In this document: positions 34,541 to 43,831 of the stretch, one piece after another
Layout: each line of letters opens with the position of its first letter
How positions within the stretch are numbered: position 1 is the stretch's first letter
Source of the DNA: Ruminococcus sp.
GTDB taxonomy: Bacteria; Bacillota; Clostridia; Lachnospirales; Lachnospiraceae
Direction: 5' to 3'
DNA length: 64,000 bases
Assembly: GCA_013911065.1 (NCBI GenBank)
Contig: JACERV010000008.1
Span: forward strand, 62,001-126,000
Translations under genes and position numbers: made by a program
Notes under the pieces: model-generated
What the model was told of the DNA's origin: nothing
Database searches by the model: none
What the model saw: the letters and a program-made list of their open reading frames with translations, nothing else

Positions 34541-34915
34541 ATGGAAAAAGGTATGGGACACAGAAAGTGGTGCATTCCAGATTTGTATATGAAAGAGCCT
34601 GGAAATATGCCGACGCCTTCTCATGAAAGCATAACACTTTTAAATACGGGAGAAGTACCGGCAAATGTGACAATAGATTTGATTTTTGATAATGGCGGTG
34701 CTCCGGCCAGGCTGGCCGGGATACAGGTGGAGCCTATGCAGGCGAAGCATATCCGTATGGATCAGACAGAAGAGTGGAATATAAAAATACCTGTATCAGT
34801 ATGTTATTCAGCAATACTGACAAGCGATCAGAATATTGTGGTGGAATATGCAAGATTTAACTGGATTGACGGAGCTGCACAGTCTTTTGCTGTGATGCCA
34901 TATTTTGAAGACTGA
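34541..34915 (+). CDS. ASRT-fold protein (sensory rhodopsin transducer/DUF1362 family)
   Basis: A 124-residue protein. Its pattern WCIPDLYMKEP, SHESITLLNTGEVPANVTIDLIF, then AKHIRMDQ, IPVSVCYSAILTSDQNIVVEYARFNW closely follows the Anabaena sensory rhodopsin transducer (ASRT) and its homologues, small beta-sandwich tetramers. No rhodopsin is near. Homologues occur in carbohydrate gene clusters and have been proposed to bind small molecules. Between a sugar permease and a sugar dehydrogenase, a sugar- or polyol-binding, mutarotase-like or regulatory role is plausible but unproven. RBS is GGGAGGA. Confidence 0.8.
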   Translation: MEKGMGHRKWCIPDLYMKEPGNMPTPSHESITLLNTGEVPANVTIDLIFDNGGAPARLAGIQVEPMQAKHIRMDQTEEWNIKIPVSVCYSAILTSDQNIVVEYARFNWIDGAAQSFAVMPYFED

Positions 34916-34941
34916 CAAGGATAGCTTAAAGGAGAATAAAC

Positions 34942-35736
34942 ATGAAAGAAAGTAGAGTTGCAGTAGTAACCGGGGGAACCCGTGGAATGGGACAGGCAAT
35001 CAGTGTGGAGCTTGCCCGAAGAGGAGACATTGTGTGTGCGGTTTACCGCTCTCATGAGGAAAGCGCCAAAGAAACACAGAAAAAGATTCAGGAGCTGGTA
35101 CCTGAAAGTGATGTGTATAAGGCAGATGTTTCTAAAGAAGAGGAAGTGAAACTTGTAATAAGAGAAATTGGCGAAAAGTTTGGGCGGATTGATATTCTTG
35201 TAAATAATGCCGGTATTTTTGATTTTCGTTTCATCGACGAGATGGATGCACCTTATCTGGACCGCGTGCTGGATACGAATTTTAAGAGTCAGTTCTATAT
35301 GCTGCAGAACGCCGCTGAGTATATGAAGAAAAATAAATACGGAAGAATTGTTAATGCGTCTTCTATATCCGGACATTTTGCAGACTGCGGGCTTGTGGCA
35401 TATGCAGCCAGCAAGGCAGGCGTTGACATGCTGACAAAAATAAGCTCTGCAGAGCTGGGACCATATAATATTACTGTAAACGCTTATGCACCCGGGATTA
35501 TCCATACAGATATGACAGATGCCATGATACAGGAGCGGGGGGACGAGCAGGTAAGGGACTTATGTTTGAAGCGTTTTGGAACGGGAGAAGATGTGGCAGC
35601 GCTGGTCGGCTTTCTGACCTCACCGGAGGGCGGCTATGTAACAGGAGAAATTATCGGAATCGACGGCGGTATGTTCAAAGTACAGAATACCTATCTGGCA
35701 TATGAGCATGCAAAAAAACAGGAGGGGCAGAAATGA
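34942..35736 (+). CDS. Short-chain dehydrogenase/reductase (SDR)
   Basis: A 264-residue classical SDR. It has the cofactor motif TGGTRGMGQAI (TGxxxGxG), NNAGIF, the catalytic Ser in NASSISGHF, YAASKAGVD with the YxxxK pair, and NAYAPGIIHTDMTD. Lys/Arg-type residues after the glycine motif (VYRSHEES) leave NAD versus NADP open. It is 27 bases after the ASRT-fold gene and overlaps the zinc dehydrogenase by 4 bases. Probably a polyol or sugar oxidoreductase. Confidence 0.93.
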   Translation: MKESRVAVVTGGTRGMGQAISVELARRGDIVCAVYRSHEESAKETQKKIQELVPESDVYKADVSKEEEVKLVIREIGEKFGRIDILVNNAGIFDFRFIDEMDAPYLDRVLDTNFKSQFYMLQNAAEYMKKNKYGRIVNASSISGHFADCGLVAYAASKAGVDMLTKISSAELGPYNITVNAYAPGIIHTDMTDAMIQERGDEQVRDLCLKRFGTGEDVAALVGFLTSPEGGYVTGEIIGIDGGMFKVQNTYLAYEHAKKQEGQK

Positions 35737-36797
35737 GTAAAAAAATGAAAGCATTGCTCTCTTATGCACCTTATGACAATAGACTGGAAGAAGTAGATAT
35801 TCCTATCGTTGGGCCGGAAGAACTGCTTCTAAAGGTGAAGGGCTGCGGCATATGCGCCGGTGATGTAAAGTCTTATCACGGAGGAATCAGGATATGGGGA
35901 ACCAGTGAGGCGGACCGTTATATAGAAGCTCCGGTCATAGGCGGCCATGAATTTTTTGGAGAAATCGTGGTGGCAGGTGACAAGATGACCGGTTATAAGC
36001 CCGGTGACCGGGTCGTAGCAGAACAGATCGTTCCCTGCAGGGAATGCGAATTCTGCAGACAGGGAAAATACTGGATGTGCACAGGTTCAGCAGTTTACGG
36101 ATTTAAGCAGCATATCAATGGCGGCTTTGCAGAATATATTAAACTGCATAAAAACAGTATTATTCATAAAATACCGGAATCCTTTACTACAGAGCAGGCT
36201 GTACTGGTAGAACCTATTGCGTGCGGAATGCATGCAGTGGAGATGGCTGGAATCACGCATGATGATGTGGTGGTGATTGCCGGACTGGGAGCAATCGGCA
36301 CCTCTATGATTAATCTGGCGAAGCTGTGCCTGCCTAAAATGATCATCGGAGTTGATGTAAAAGATTTCCGTCTGGATATGGGAAAGAAATACGGAGCAGA
36401 TTGTGTACTGAATCCGGTTAAGTGCAATGTGGAAGAAGCAATTAAAAAGCTGACAAAAGGATATGGCTGTGACGTATACATTGAAGCTTCCGGGAGCGGC
36501 ATAAGCGTTTCCCAGGGGTTGAATTCACTGAAGAATCACGGAAGATATGTACAGATGGGCGTGTTTGCCGAAGCGGTAAAAGCAGACTGGAATGTAATCG
36601 GAGACGGAAAAGAACTGACTATAAAAGGCTCTCATCTTTCTGCACTTACTTTCCCCTCTGTAATCGAAGGCATTGAAAGCGGACTGATTCGGACAGAAGG
36701 GCTGATTTCCCATTCTTTCAGCCTTGAAGACTGGAAGGGGGCATTTGAGGTGGCAGAAAAAGGACCGGGAGCAATGAAGGTTATGCTGGTTCCGTAA
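35733..36797 (+). CDS. Zinc-dependent polyol dehydrogenase (erythritol/threitol dehydrogenase-like)
   Basis: A 354-residue MDR dehydrogenase. Catalytic zinc ligands lie in CGICAGDVKSYHGG and GGHEFFGEIV, the structural zinc cluster is CRECEFCRQGKYWMC, and the Rossmann motif is GLGAIGTSMINLA. AEQIVPCxxCxFCxxGxYWMC plus the HGGIRIWG insert resembles the erythritol/L-threitol dehydrogenases (EltD group). It overlaps the SDR by 4 bases. With two dehydrogenases but no kinase in the operon, the product must be handled by another locus or a promiscuous kinase. Substrate is inferred. Confidence 0.88.
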   Translation: MSKKMKALLSYAPYDNRLEEVDIPIVGPEELLLKVKGCGICAGDVKSYHGGIRIWGTSEADRYIEAPVIGGHEFFGEIVVAGDKMTGYKPGDRVVAEQIVPCRECEFCRQGKYWMCTGSAVYGFKQHINGGFAEYIKLHKNSIIHKIPESFTTEQAVLVEPIACGMHAVEMAGITHDDVVVIAGLGAIGTSMINLAKLCLPKMIIGVDVKDFRLDMGKKYGADCVLNPVKCNVEEAIKKLTKGYGCDVYIEASGSGISVSQGLNSLKNHGRYVQMGVFAEAVKADWNVIGDGKELTIKGSHLSALTFPSVIEGIESGLIRTEGLISHSFSLEDWKGAFEVAEKGPGAMKVMLVP

Positions 36798-36938
36798 AAT
36801 ATGATAAGAAAAGTGGTGGTACTTACTGGAAAAAGTAAAATTTTCTGTTATAATAAGATCAGTTGCCTGAAGGCAAAATATATTATATAGGTACTAGCAG
36901 AAAAGAGGAGTTTCTGCTGATGGGAAGGGGATTAACTT

Positions 36939-37964
36939 GTGGCAGTTATCAAAGATGTTGCTAAGCTGGCGGGAGTTTCAGTGGGAACAGTCTCAAAATA
37001 TCTGAATACGCCGGAGTTATTGCGGGAAGATAAGCGCGCAGCTGTGGAAGATGCAATTCAGAAATTAAATTACAAACCAAATTTATTTGCCAGAAACCTG
37101 CGGGTACAGGATTCAAGAACGATAGCGGTGATAGCACAGGAAATTCGGAATCCATTTCATGCGGCACTCTTTAATACCATTCGAAAAGAGGCAATGAAAC
37201 ACGATTATTCAGTAGTTCTTTATTCTATTAGTGATGTGAACGGAAACATAGACACTTTATTTGAATCGCTTCCGGTTCACTATTTCAGCGGACTGATCTT
37301 GTGTTACTTTCATGATATGGAACAGTCCATTAATTTTGCAAAACGGCATGAAAAGGTACCCATGGTTATTATGAGCAATTCTAACCGGTATTTCAGGAAG
37401 TATGATTCTAATAAGATAGTGCACACAGACTTTACAAGAGGCATTCAGAAGCTCTGTGAGTATCTGATCAGTCTTGGCAACCAAAATATAGCCTATATAG
37501 GCTGCAAGACAAAGGATGCGGCACATGAACCAAAGCTAAACGGCTTTTTGATGACAATGGAAAAACATCATCTGAAACCCCACAGTATTATCAGGCTGGA
37601 AAAAGAATATACAATGGAAACAGGATATGAATCCGCCGAACAGATTTTAAAAAGCAGCACTTTGCCAGATGCCATTTTAAGCGATACGGATGTCATGGCA
37701 ATCGGGGCACTGAACTGTCTCCGCGACCACGGAGTAAAAGTCCCGGAGGACATGATGCTGGCGTCTTTCGATAATATAGAATTTTCCAGATACTGCAATC
37801 CTAGATTGACAACCATTAGTGTTCCCATTGAGAACATGAGTATAAAGGCCGTGGAACTGCTCATATCTCAGATGGAAAACAAAGAATACAGCTGTAAAGA
37901 TAACGGGTTCGATCTAGAACTGATCGTCCGGGAATCAACAAAACAACTTTTAGAAAGTGTATAA
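36939..37964 (+). CDS. LacI family transcriptional regulator
   Basis: A 341-residue repressor starting at GTG 36939 (RBS GAAGGGG). The N-terminal HTH is IKDVAKLAGVSVGTVSKYLN and the hinge helix region is NYKPNLFARNLR. The core is a type I binding fold with DAILSDTDVMAIGAL and LASFDNIEFSRYCNPRLTTI, the region that contacts sugar effectors. It probably senses the substrate or product of the sugar operon just upstream and acts at the TGAATCGATTCA palindrome at 30863. It has its own promoter region with a TATAAT at 36849-36854. Confidence 0.94.
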   Translation: MAVIKDVAKLAGVSVGTVSKYLNTPELLREDKRAAVEDAIQKLNYKPNLFARNLRVQDSRTIAVIAQEIRNPFHAALFNTIRKEAMKHDYSVVLYSISDVNGNIDTLFESLPVHYFSGLILCYFHDMEQSINFAKRHEKVPMVIMSNSNRYFRKYDSNKIVHTDFTRGIQKLCEYLISLGNQNIAYIGCKTKDAAHEPKLNGFLMTMEKHHLKPHSIIRLEKEYTMETGYESAEQILKSSTLPDAILSDTDVMAIGALNCLRDHGVKVPEDMMLASFDNIEFSRYCNPRLTTISVPIENMSIKAVELLISQMENKEYSCKDNGFDLELIVRESTKQLLESV

Positions 37965-38003
37965 GCACCTGGTATCCCGGGAACAATAAAAAGTTGAAGA
38001 TGA

Positions 38004-38064
38004 AAAAGTGCCTGATGCAAAATCCGAAACAAAACGATAGATTTTGCATCAGGTACTTTTATAT
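38004..38064 (+). terminator. Intrinsic terminator after the LacI gene
   Basis: A 21-base stem (38004-38024 with 38040-38060, 20 Watson-Crick plus one G-U) followed by TTTATATTT. It marks the right end of the accessory block before plsX. Confidence 0.8.
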
Positions 38065-38152
38065 TTACCTCTTATATTTAATTTCCATTTTCTTATTGAT
38101 TTTTATATTGATGTCTAGTAGAATTAATGCAGTAGCGTTAGGAGGAAGAAAA

Positions 38153-39178
38153 ATGTCTGATATTACAAGAGTTGCCTTAGATGCTATGGGTGGAGACAAT
38201 GCACCCGGAGAGATCATTCGTGGTGCGGTAGAAGCTGTAAAGCAAAGAGGTGACATAAAGGTTCTGCTGACCGGGCAGGAAGCGTTGTTAAAAAAGACCT
38301 TATCAGAATATACTTATCCAAAGGACCAGATTGAAGTTGTGAATGCGGCAGAAGTTATTGAGACTGCAGAAGCACCGGTTATGGCGATTCGCAGGAAGAA
38401 AGACTCTTCCCTTGTAGTGGCCATGAATCTGGTAAAGAATGGGGAGGCCGATGCATTTGTATCTGCCGGAAGTTCAGGAGCCATTCTGGTTGGAGGCCAG
38501 GTACTGGTGGGCAGGATTAAAGGGGTAGAGAGACCGCCTCTTGCACCGTTGATACCCACTGCCAAAGGCGTATCGCTGCTGATAGACTGTGGGGCAAATG
38601 TAGACGCGAGACCGTCACATCTTGTTCAGTTTGCAAAAATAGGTTCTATTTATATGGAGAGTGTCCTCGGAAAGAAAAAGCCTACAGTAGGGATTGTGAA
38701 TATTGGTGCGGAGGAGGAGAAGGGAAATGCACTCGTAAAAGAGACCTTTCCGCTCCTGAAAGAGTGTAAAGACATCAATTTTATAGGAAGCGTGGAGGCC
38801 AGAGACATCCCCCTTGGAGATGTAGATGTTATAGTCTGTGAGGCCTTTGTGGGAAATGTAATCCTGAAACTGTATGAAGGCTTAGGCAGTACCTTAATCA
38901 GTAAGATTAAGGGGGGTATGATGACCTCTTTGAGAAGCAAGATAGGAGCGCTTCTTGTGAAGCCTGCACTGAAAGCCACACTGAAAAATTTCGATGCAAG
39001 TGAGCACGGTGGTGCACCTTTGCTGGGATTGAATGGGCTTGTTGTAAAAACACATGGAAGTTCTACTTCAAAGGAAGTATGTAATTCAATTATCCAATGC
39101 GTCACGTTTAAAAAGCAGCAGATTAATGAAAAGATAAAAGCTGCCATTCAGGCGCAGGAAGAAAAAAAAGAAGATTAG
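38153..39178 (+). CDS. plsX: Phosphate acyltransferase PlsX
   Basis: Makes acyl-phosphate from acyl-ACP for PlsY in membrane phospholipid synthesis. 341 residues, beginning MSDITRVALDAMGGDNAPGEI, then FVSAGSSGAILVGG, DCGANVDARPSHLVQFA and CEAFVGNVILKLYEG. The start is ATG 38153 behind a strong AGGAGGA; the frame runs 53 codons upstream through the terminator and is not used. It heads plsX-acpP-rnc-smc-ftsY. Usually it follows rpmF directly, but here an accessory block intervenes. Confidence 0.97.
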   Translation: MSDITRVALDAMGGDNAPGEIIRGAVEAVKQRGDIKVLLTGQEALLKKTLSEYTYPKDQIEVVNAAEVIETAEAPVMAIRRKKDSSLVVAMNLVKNGEADAFVSAGSSGAILVGGQVLVGRIKGVERPPLAPLIPTAKGVSLLIDCGANVDARPSHLVQFAKIGSIYMESVLGKKKPTVGIVNIGAEEEKGNALVKETFPLLKECKDINFIGSVEARDIPLGDVDVIVCEAFVGNVILKLYEGLGSTLISKIKGGMMTSLRSKIGALLVKPALKATLKNFDASEHGGAPLLGLNGLVVKTHGSSTSKEVCNSIIQCVTFKKQQINEKIKAAIQAQEEKKED

Positions 39179-39203
39179 TGTAATAAAGAAAGGGAACAAG
39201 ATT

Positions 39204-39434
39204 ATGGAGTTTGAAAAATTACAGGAAATTATTGCGGACGTATTAAACGTTTCAAAGGATGATATCAGCCTGGAAACTACATTTGTAGATGATTTAGGAG
39301 CAGATTCCTTAGATATTTTCCAAATCATTATGGGAATCGAGGAAGAATTCGATATTGAGATTGATAATGATGAAGCTGAGAAAATTTCAACAGTACAGGA
39401 TGCGGTTGATCAGATTAAAAAGGCTGTAGAATAG
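39204..39434 (+). CDS. acpP: Acyl carrier protein
   Basis: A 76-residue acidic four-helix carrier. GADSLDIF holds Ser35, the phosphopantetheine attachment site. It carries acyl chains for fatty-acid synthesis and for PlsX. Composition and position (plsX-acpP-rnc) are canonical. A terminator follows the gene, so rnc may need its own promoter or read-through. Confidence 0.97.
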   Translation: MEFEKLQEIIADVLNVSKDDISLETTFVDDLGADSLDIFQIIMGIEEEFDIEIDNDEAEKISTVQDAVDQIKKAVE

Positions 39435-39448
39435 ATAGGAAATTAATG

Positions 39449-39475
39449 AAAAAGCCCCTATGGGCTTTTTCATTT
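39449..39475 (+). terminator. Intrinsic terminator after acpP
   Basis: The stem AAAAAGCCC (39449-39457) pairs with GGGCTTTTT (39462-39470) around a 4-base loop, followed by T-rich sequence. Confidence 0.8.
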
Positions 39476-39536
39476 TCATAAGAGAAGGAGAATCCGGTTA
39501 AGAAAAAGGATTGTCTTCTTTTGAAAGGAAAAGGAT

Positions 39537-40226
39537 ATGAGCGGTAACTTAAAAGAATTGGAGAAAAAAATAGGGTACAAATTCAAAAACTTTTCTTTGC
39601 TGGGACAGGCTATGATGCACAGCTCTTATACGAATGAGAAGCACTTGGAGAAGCACCACTGCAATGAAAGGCTGGAGTTTCTTGGAGATGCAGTGCTGGA
39701 GCTGGTTTCCAGCGAATATTTGTTTTTAGAATCTCCAAAGGTATCAGAGGGAGAGCTGACGAAGGCAAGGGCTAGTATGGTGTGTGAACCGGCGTTGGCT
39801 TTCTGTGCAAAAGATATTGATCTTGGGTCTTATCTGCTGCTTGGCAAGGGTGAAGAGGCAACCGGGGGAAGACAGAGAGAGTCGATTACGTCAGATGCAT
39901 TGGAAGCGTTGATTGGTGCAATTTATCTGGACGGTGGTTTTACTAATGCAAAAGAGTTTATTCATCGGTTTATATTGACAGATTTAGAAAATAAAAAGCT
40001 CTTTTTTGATAGCAAGACTATTTTGCAGGAAATTGTACAGGCAAGGATGGAGGATGGGATTTCCTACAATCTCATAAAAGAAGAGGGCCCGGACCACAAT
40101 AAGTCTTTCTTTGTGGAAGTACTTATCGGTACGCAGAGTTATGGGGTGGGGGCAGGCAGGACAAAGAAAGCAGCGGAACAGGAAGCTGCCTATAAAGCGA
40201 TACTAGAATTGAGAAAAGAAAAATAA
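39537..40226 (+). CDS. rnc: Ribonuclease III
   Basis: Double-strand-specific endonuclease for rRNA precursors and mRNAs, 229 residues. The signature NERLEFLGDAVLELVSSEYLF holds catalytic Glu and Asp, and TSDALEALIGAIYLDGGF is the second acidic block. The C-terminal dsRBD (about 155-229) ends in GAGRTKKAAEQEAAYKAI. RBS is GAAAGGAAAAGG. smc follows by 12 bases. Confidence 0.97.
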   Translation: MSGNLKELEKKIGYKFKNFSLLGQAMMHSSYTNEKHLEKHHCNERLEFLGDAVLELVSSEYLFLESPKVSEGELTKARASMVCEPALAFCAKDIDLGSYLLLGKGEEATGGRQRESITSDALEALIGAIYLDGGFTNAKEFIHRFILTDLENKKLFFDSKTILQEIVQARMEDGISYNLIKEEGPDHNKSFFVEVLIGTQSYGVGAGRTKKAAEQEAAYKAILELRKEK

Positions 40227-40238
40227 AGCAGGTGTTAT

Positions 40239-43200
40239 ATGTATTTAAAAAGCATTGAGGTACAAGGTTTTAAGTCTTTTGCCCATAAAATTAAATTCGA
40301 ATTCCATAACGGAATTACCGGTATCGTAGGTCCAAATGGCAGCGGAAAGAGTAATGTGGCAGATGCGGTGCGCTGGGTTCTGGGAGAGCAGCGGGTGAAG
40401 CAGCTTAGGGGCGGTACTATGCAGGATGTTATTTTTTCCGGCACGGAGAACCGTAAACCACTCAGCTATGCGTCGGTTGCGATTACACTGGACAATTCGG
40501 ACCATCAACTGCCTGTAGATTATGAGGAAGTTACCGTCACCAGAAAGCTGTACCGCTCAGGAGAAAGTGAATATCTGATTAATGGTGCTGGATGCCGTTT
40601 AAAGGATATCAATGAGATGTTTTATGACACCGGAATCGGAAAAGAAGGATACTCCATTATCGGGCAGGGGCAGATTGATAAAATACTAAGCGGAAAACCG
40701 GAAGAGCGCCGGGAGTTGTTTGATGAGGCCGCGGGGATTGTGAAGTTTAAGCGCCGGAAGAATCTTTCTGTAAAAAAACTGGAAGAAGAACGGCTGAATC
40801 TGACCCGTGTCAATGATATTCTGACGGAACTGGAAAAACAGATAGGACCTCTGAAACGGCAGTCCGAGGTGGCAAGGGAATATTTAAAGAAGAAGGAAGA
40901 ACTTAAAACCTTTGATATTAATATGTTCCTATTGGAAACAGAGCGTATCAAAGACCAGATACGGGAGGCGGACTCTAAGCTTCAGATTGCCCTAGAGGAA
41001 TTGGAAGAAGCCAATGTCAGATATACGGACATGAAGAATGAGTATGATGCCATTGAAGAAGAGGTAGACGGGATAGATTTCTCTATTGAGAAAGCAAAGA
41101 GCCAGCTAAATGAGACTACGCTTCTGAAACAACAGTTAGAGGGGCAGATTAATGTATTAAAGGAACAAATTAATACGATACGGATGAATGATGAGCATTA
41201 TGATAACCGTCTGCATACCATCCGGATAGAAATAGAAACGAGACAGGCGCAGGAAGAAGAGTTAGACAGAGAACAGGCTGCGGTAAAGGCAAGATTGAGT
41301 GAGGTTGCAAGAAGTAATACTGAGGCGAAAGAAGCTTTGATTGACGTACAAGCAAGAATTGCCTCCGGGACAGCCGGGATTGAACAGTGCAAGGCAGAAA
41401 TCATAGAGCTTTTGAATAACAGGGCATCCACCAGGGCTAAGATTCAGCACTATACAACAACTCAGGAGCAGATTACTATCAGGAAATCAGAACTGGGGCG
41501 CATGATCTTGGAAGTGTCAGGGGAAGCCCGGAAACAAAATGAAGTCCTTTTGGAATATGAATCCCAGCTAAAGCAGATTTCCGGAGAGATTGCCGGATAC
41601 GCGGAGAAGATCAGTAAAAATGAGCAGGAGATTGAACAGCTTCAGCAGGAACTGTCCGCAAAACAGGAACAACTGCGTATCGGGCAGACAGCGTACCACC
41701 GGGAGTCCTCCAGGCTGGAATCCTTGAAAAATATTACGGAACGTTATGATGGTTACGGCAACAGTATCCGTAAGGTTATGAGTAACAAGGACAGGGAAAA
41801 GGGTCTTATAGGGGTAGTAGCCGATATTATTAAGGTAGATAAAGAATATGAAATTGCAGTTGAGACGGCTTTAGGCGGAAATATCCAAAATATTGTTACA
41901 GATAATGAAGAAACTGCAAAACGGATGATTGCTTATTTGAAACAGAACAAGTTTGGGCGGGCAACCTTCCTCCCTTTAACAAGTATGCATGGAGGCTCAG
42001 AAATCCGGCAGGCGGAAGTCATGAAGGAAGAAGGCATTATTGGTGTTGCCAGTACACTTGTACATGTGGAGAAGCAATTTCAGGGACTGGCAAACCAGCT
42101 CCTTGGCAGAACTCTTGTAGTGGACCATATCGACAACGGAATTCGAATTTCCAGAAAATATAAACAGTCACTGCGTCTGGTTACACTGGAAGGAGAACTG
42201 ATTAATCCCGGCGGTTCCATGACGGGAGGTGCTTTCAAAAATTCCAGCAACCTTCTGAGCAGGCGGCGGGAAATCGAAGAGTTTGAACAGACTGTAAAGA
42301 TGCTGAAAAAAGATATGGATGATTGTGAGCGGACCGTCAATGACGTGAAGGCAAAACGTGCTGCATGTTACAGTGCAATTGATGAGCTTCAGCAGAAATT
42401 GAGAAAGGCATCTGTTATTGAGAATACTGCAAAGATGAACGTAGAGCAGGTGCAGACCAGACAAAAAGAGGCTGCCCAGCGTTATGATTCTTACCTGAAA
42501 GAGCAAGAAAGTCTGGAGCAGAAGCTGCAGGAGATTTTGGACAATGAAGATTCTATTCAGATGGAACTGGAAACTTCGGAGACGTTAGAAAAAGAATTGA
42601 ACGTCCGGATTGAAGAGCAGCAAAAATGCCTGGAAGCTGACAGAGAAAAGGAAGCTATTCAGCAGAGACATTCGGAAGAAGTTCATCTCTCCCATGCAAG
42701 TTTGGAACAGCAAAATGCATTTATTTTAGAAAACATCGGGCGTATTCAGGAAGAAATTGCAAAATTTGAGACCGAACTCAGAGAACTGGACATCAACAAG
42801 GGAAATGCATCGGAAGAAATCCAGGAAAAAGAAACTAAAATAAAAGATCTGAGGGATACCATTGAGAACTCGAAAGAGCTTTTTGCAGAGATTGAGGCAG
42901 AGATCAAAAGCCAGACGGCAAACAGAGATGCGCTCAATCAAAAACATAAAGAGTTTCTTGGAAAAAGAGAAGAATTATCCAAGCACATGTCAGAGCTGGA
43001 TAAAGAGTGCTTCAGACTGAACAGCCAGAAAGAGTCCTATGAAGAAGCTTCAGAGAAGCAGATGAATTATATGTGGGAAGAGTATGAACTGACGTATAAT
43101 CACGCTATGGAGCTGCGCAATAAAAACCTGACGGACCTTGCATATATGAAACGGCAGATTCAGGTATTGAAAGGTGAGATAAGGAAGCTTGGAGATGTGA

Positions 43201-43799
43201 ACGTCAATGCCATTGATGATTATAAAAATGTTTCCGAGCGTTATGAATTCTTGAAGAAACAGCATGATGACCTGGTAGAAGCGGAAGTTACGCTGATGAA
43301 GATTATTGACGAGCTGGATGCAGCTATGAGAAAGCAGTTCGAGGAACAGTTTGCATTGATCTCCAAAGAATTTGACAATGTATTCAAGCAGCTATTCGGA
43401 GGAGGCAAAGGAACTTTGGAGCTTATGGAGGATGAGGACATTCTGGAGGCGGGAGTCAGAATCATTGCACAGCCGCCGGGCAAGAAGCTCCAGAACATGA
43501 TGCAGCTTTCCGGCGGCGAAAAAGCACTGACAGCGATTTCACTGCTGTTTGCAATCCAGAATCTGAAACCTTCCCCATTCTGCCTGCTGGACGAGATAGA
43601 GGCAGCATTGGATGATAACAATGTGGTGCGTTTTGCCCAATATTTGCATAAATTGACGAAACATACACAATTTATTGTCATCACCCACAGAAGAGGGACC
43701 ATGACTGCATCGGACAGGCTTTATGGTATTACAATGCAGGAAAAAGGTATATCTACACTTGTCTCTGTAGATTTACTGGAAGGTGATTTGGATAAATAG
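40239..43799 (+). CDS. smc: Chromosome segregation ATPase SMC
   Basis: An 1186-residue SMC. The N-terminal ATPase head has GPNGSGKSNVADAVRWVLGE (Walker A), then a long coiled coil (about 170-500), a hinge (about 510-680) with EGELINPGGSMTGGA, a second coiled coil, and the C-terminal head with signature LSGGEKALTAISLLFAIQ and Walker B FCLLDEIEAALDD. It dimerises at the hinge and works with ScpA/ScpB, which are not in this window. Its place after rnc and before ftsY is the usual Firmicute arrangement. Confidence 0.98.
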   Translation: MYLKSIEVQGFKSFAHKIKFEFHNGITGIVGPNGSGKSNVADAVRWVLGEQRVKQLRGGTMQDVIFSGTENRKPLSYASVAITLDNSDHQLPVDYEEVTVTRKLYRSGESEYLINGAGCRLKDINEMFYDTGIGKEGYSIIGQGQIDKILSGKPEERRELFDEAAGIVKFKRRKNLSVKKLEEERLNLTRVNDILTELEKQIGPLKRQSEVAREYLKKKEELKTFDINMFLLETERIKDQIREADSKLQIALEELEEANVRYTDMKNEYDAIEEEVDGIDFSIEKAKSQLNETTLLKQQLEGQINVLKEQINTIRMNDEHYDNRLHTIRIEIETRQAQEEELDREQAAVKARLSEVARSNTEAKEALIDVQARIASGTAGIEQCKAEIIELLNNRASTRAKIQHYTTTQEQITIRKSELGRMILEVSGEARKQNEVLLEYESQLKQISGEIAGYAEKISKNEQEIEQLQQELSAKQEQLRIGQTAYHRESSRLESLKNITERYDGYGNSIRKVMSNKDREKGLIGVVADIIKVDKEYEIAVETALGGNIQNIVTDNEETAKRMIAYLKQNKFGRATFLPLTSMHGGSEIRQAEVMKEEGIIGVASTLVHVEKQFQGLANQLLGRTLVVDHIDNGIRISRKYKQSLRLVTLEGELINPGGSMTGGAFKNSSNLLSRRREIEEFEQTVKMLKKDMDDCERTVNDVKAKRAACYSAIDELQQKLRKASVIENTAKMNVEQVQTRQKEAAQRYDSYLKEQESLEQKLQEILDNEDSIQMELETSETLEKELNVRIEEQQKCLEADREKEAIQQRHSEEVHLSHASLEQQNAFILENIGRIQEEIAKFETELRELDINKGNASEEIQEKETKIKDLRDTIENSKELFAEIEAEIKSQTANRDALNQKHKEFLGKREELSKHMSELDKECFRLNSQKESYEEASEKQMNYMWEEYELTYNHAMELRNKNLTDLAYMKRQIQVLKGEIRKLGDVNVNAIDDYKNVSERYEFLKKQHDDLVEAEVTLMKIIDELDAAMRKQFEEQFALISKEFDNVFKQLFGGGKGTLELMEDEDILEAGVRIIAQPPGKKLQNMMQLSGGEKALTAISLLFAIQNLKPSPFCLLDEIEAALDDNNVVRFAQYLHKLTKHTQFIVITHRRGTMTASDRLYGITMQEKGISTLVSVDLLEGDLDK

Positions 43800-43831
43800 G
43801 CACTTTAGCAATATAGAAATGGAGGGAAAAG

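Noticed and set aside
37994-38152. A 53-codon N-terminal extension of plsX
   Set aside because: It covers the terminator at 38004-38064 and lacks an RBS; ATG 38153 has AGGAGGA.
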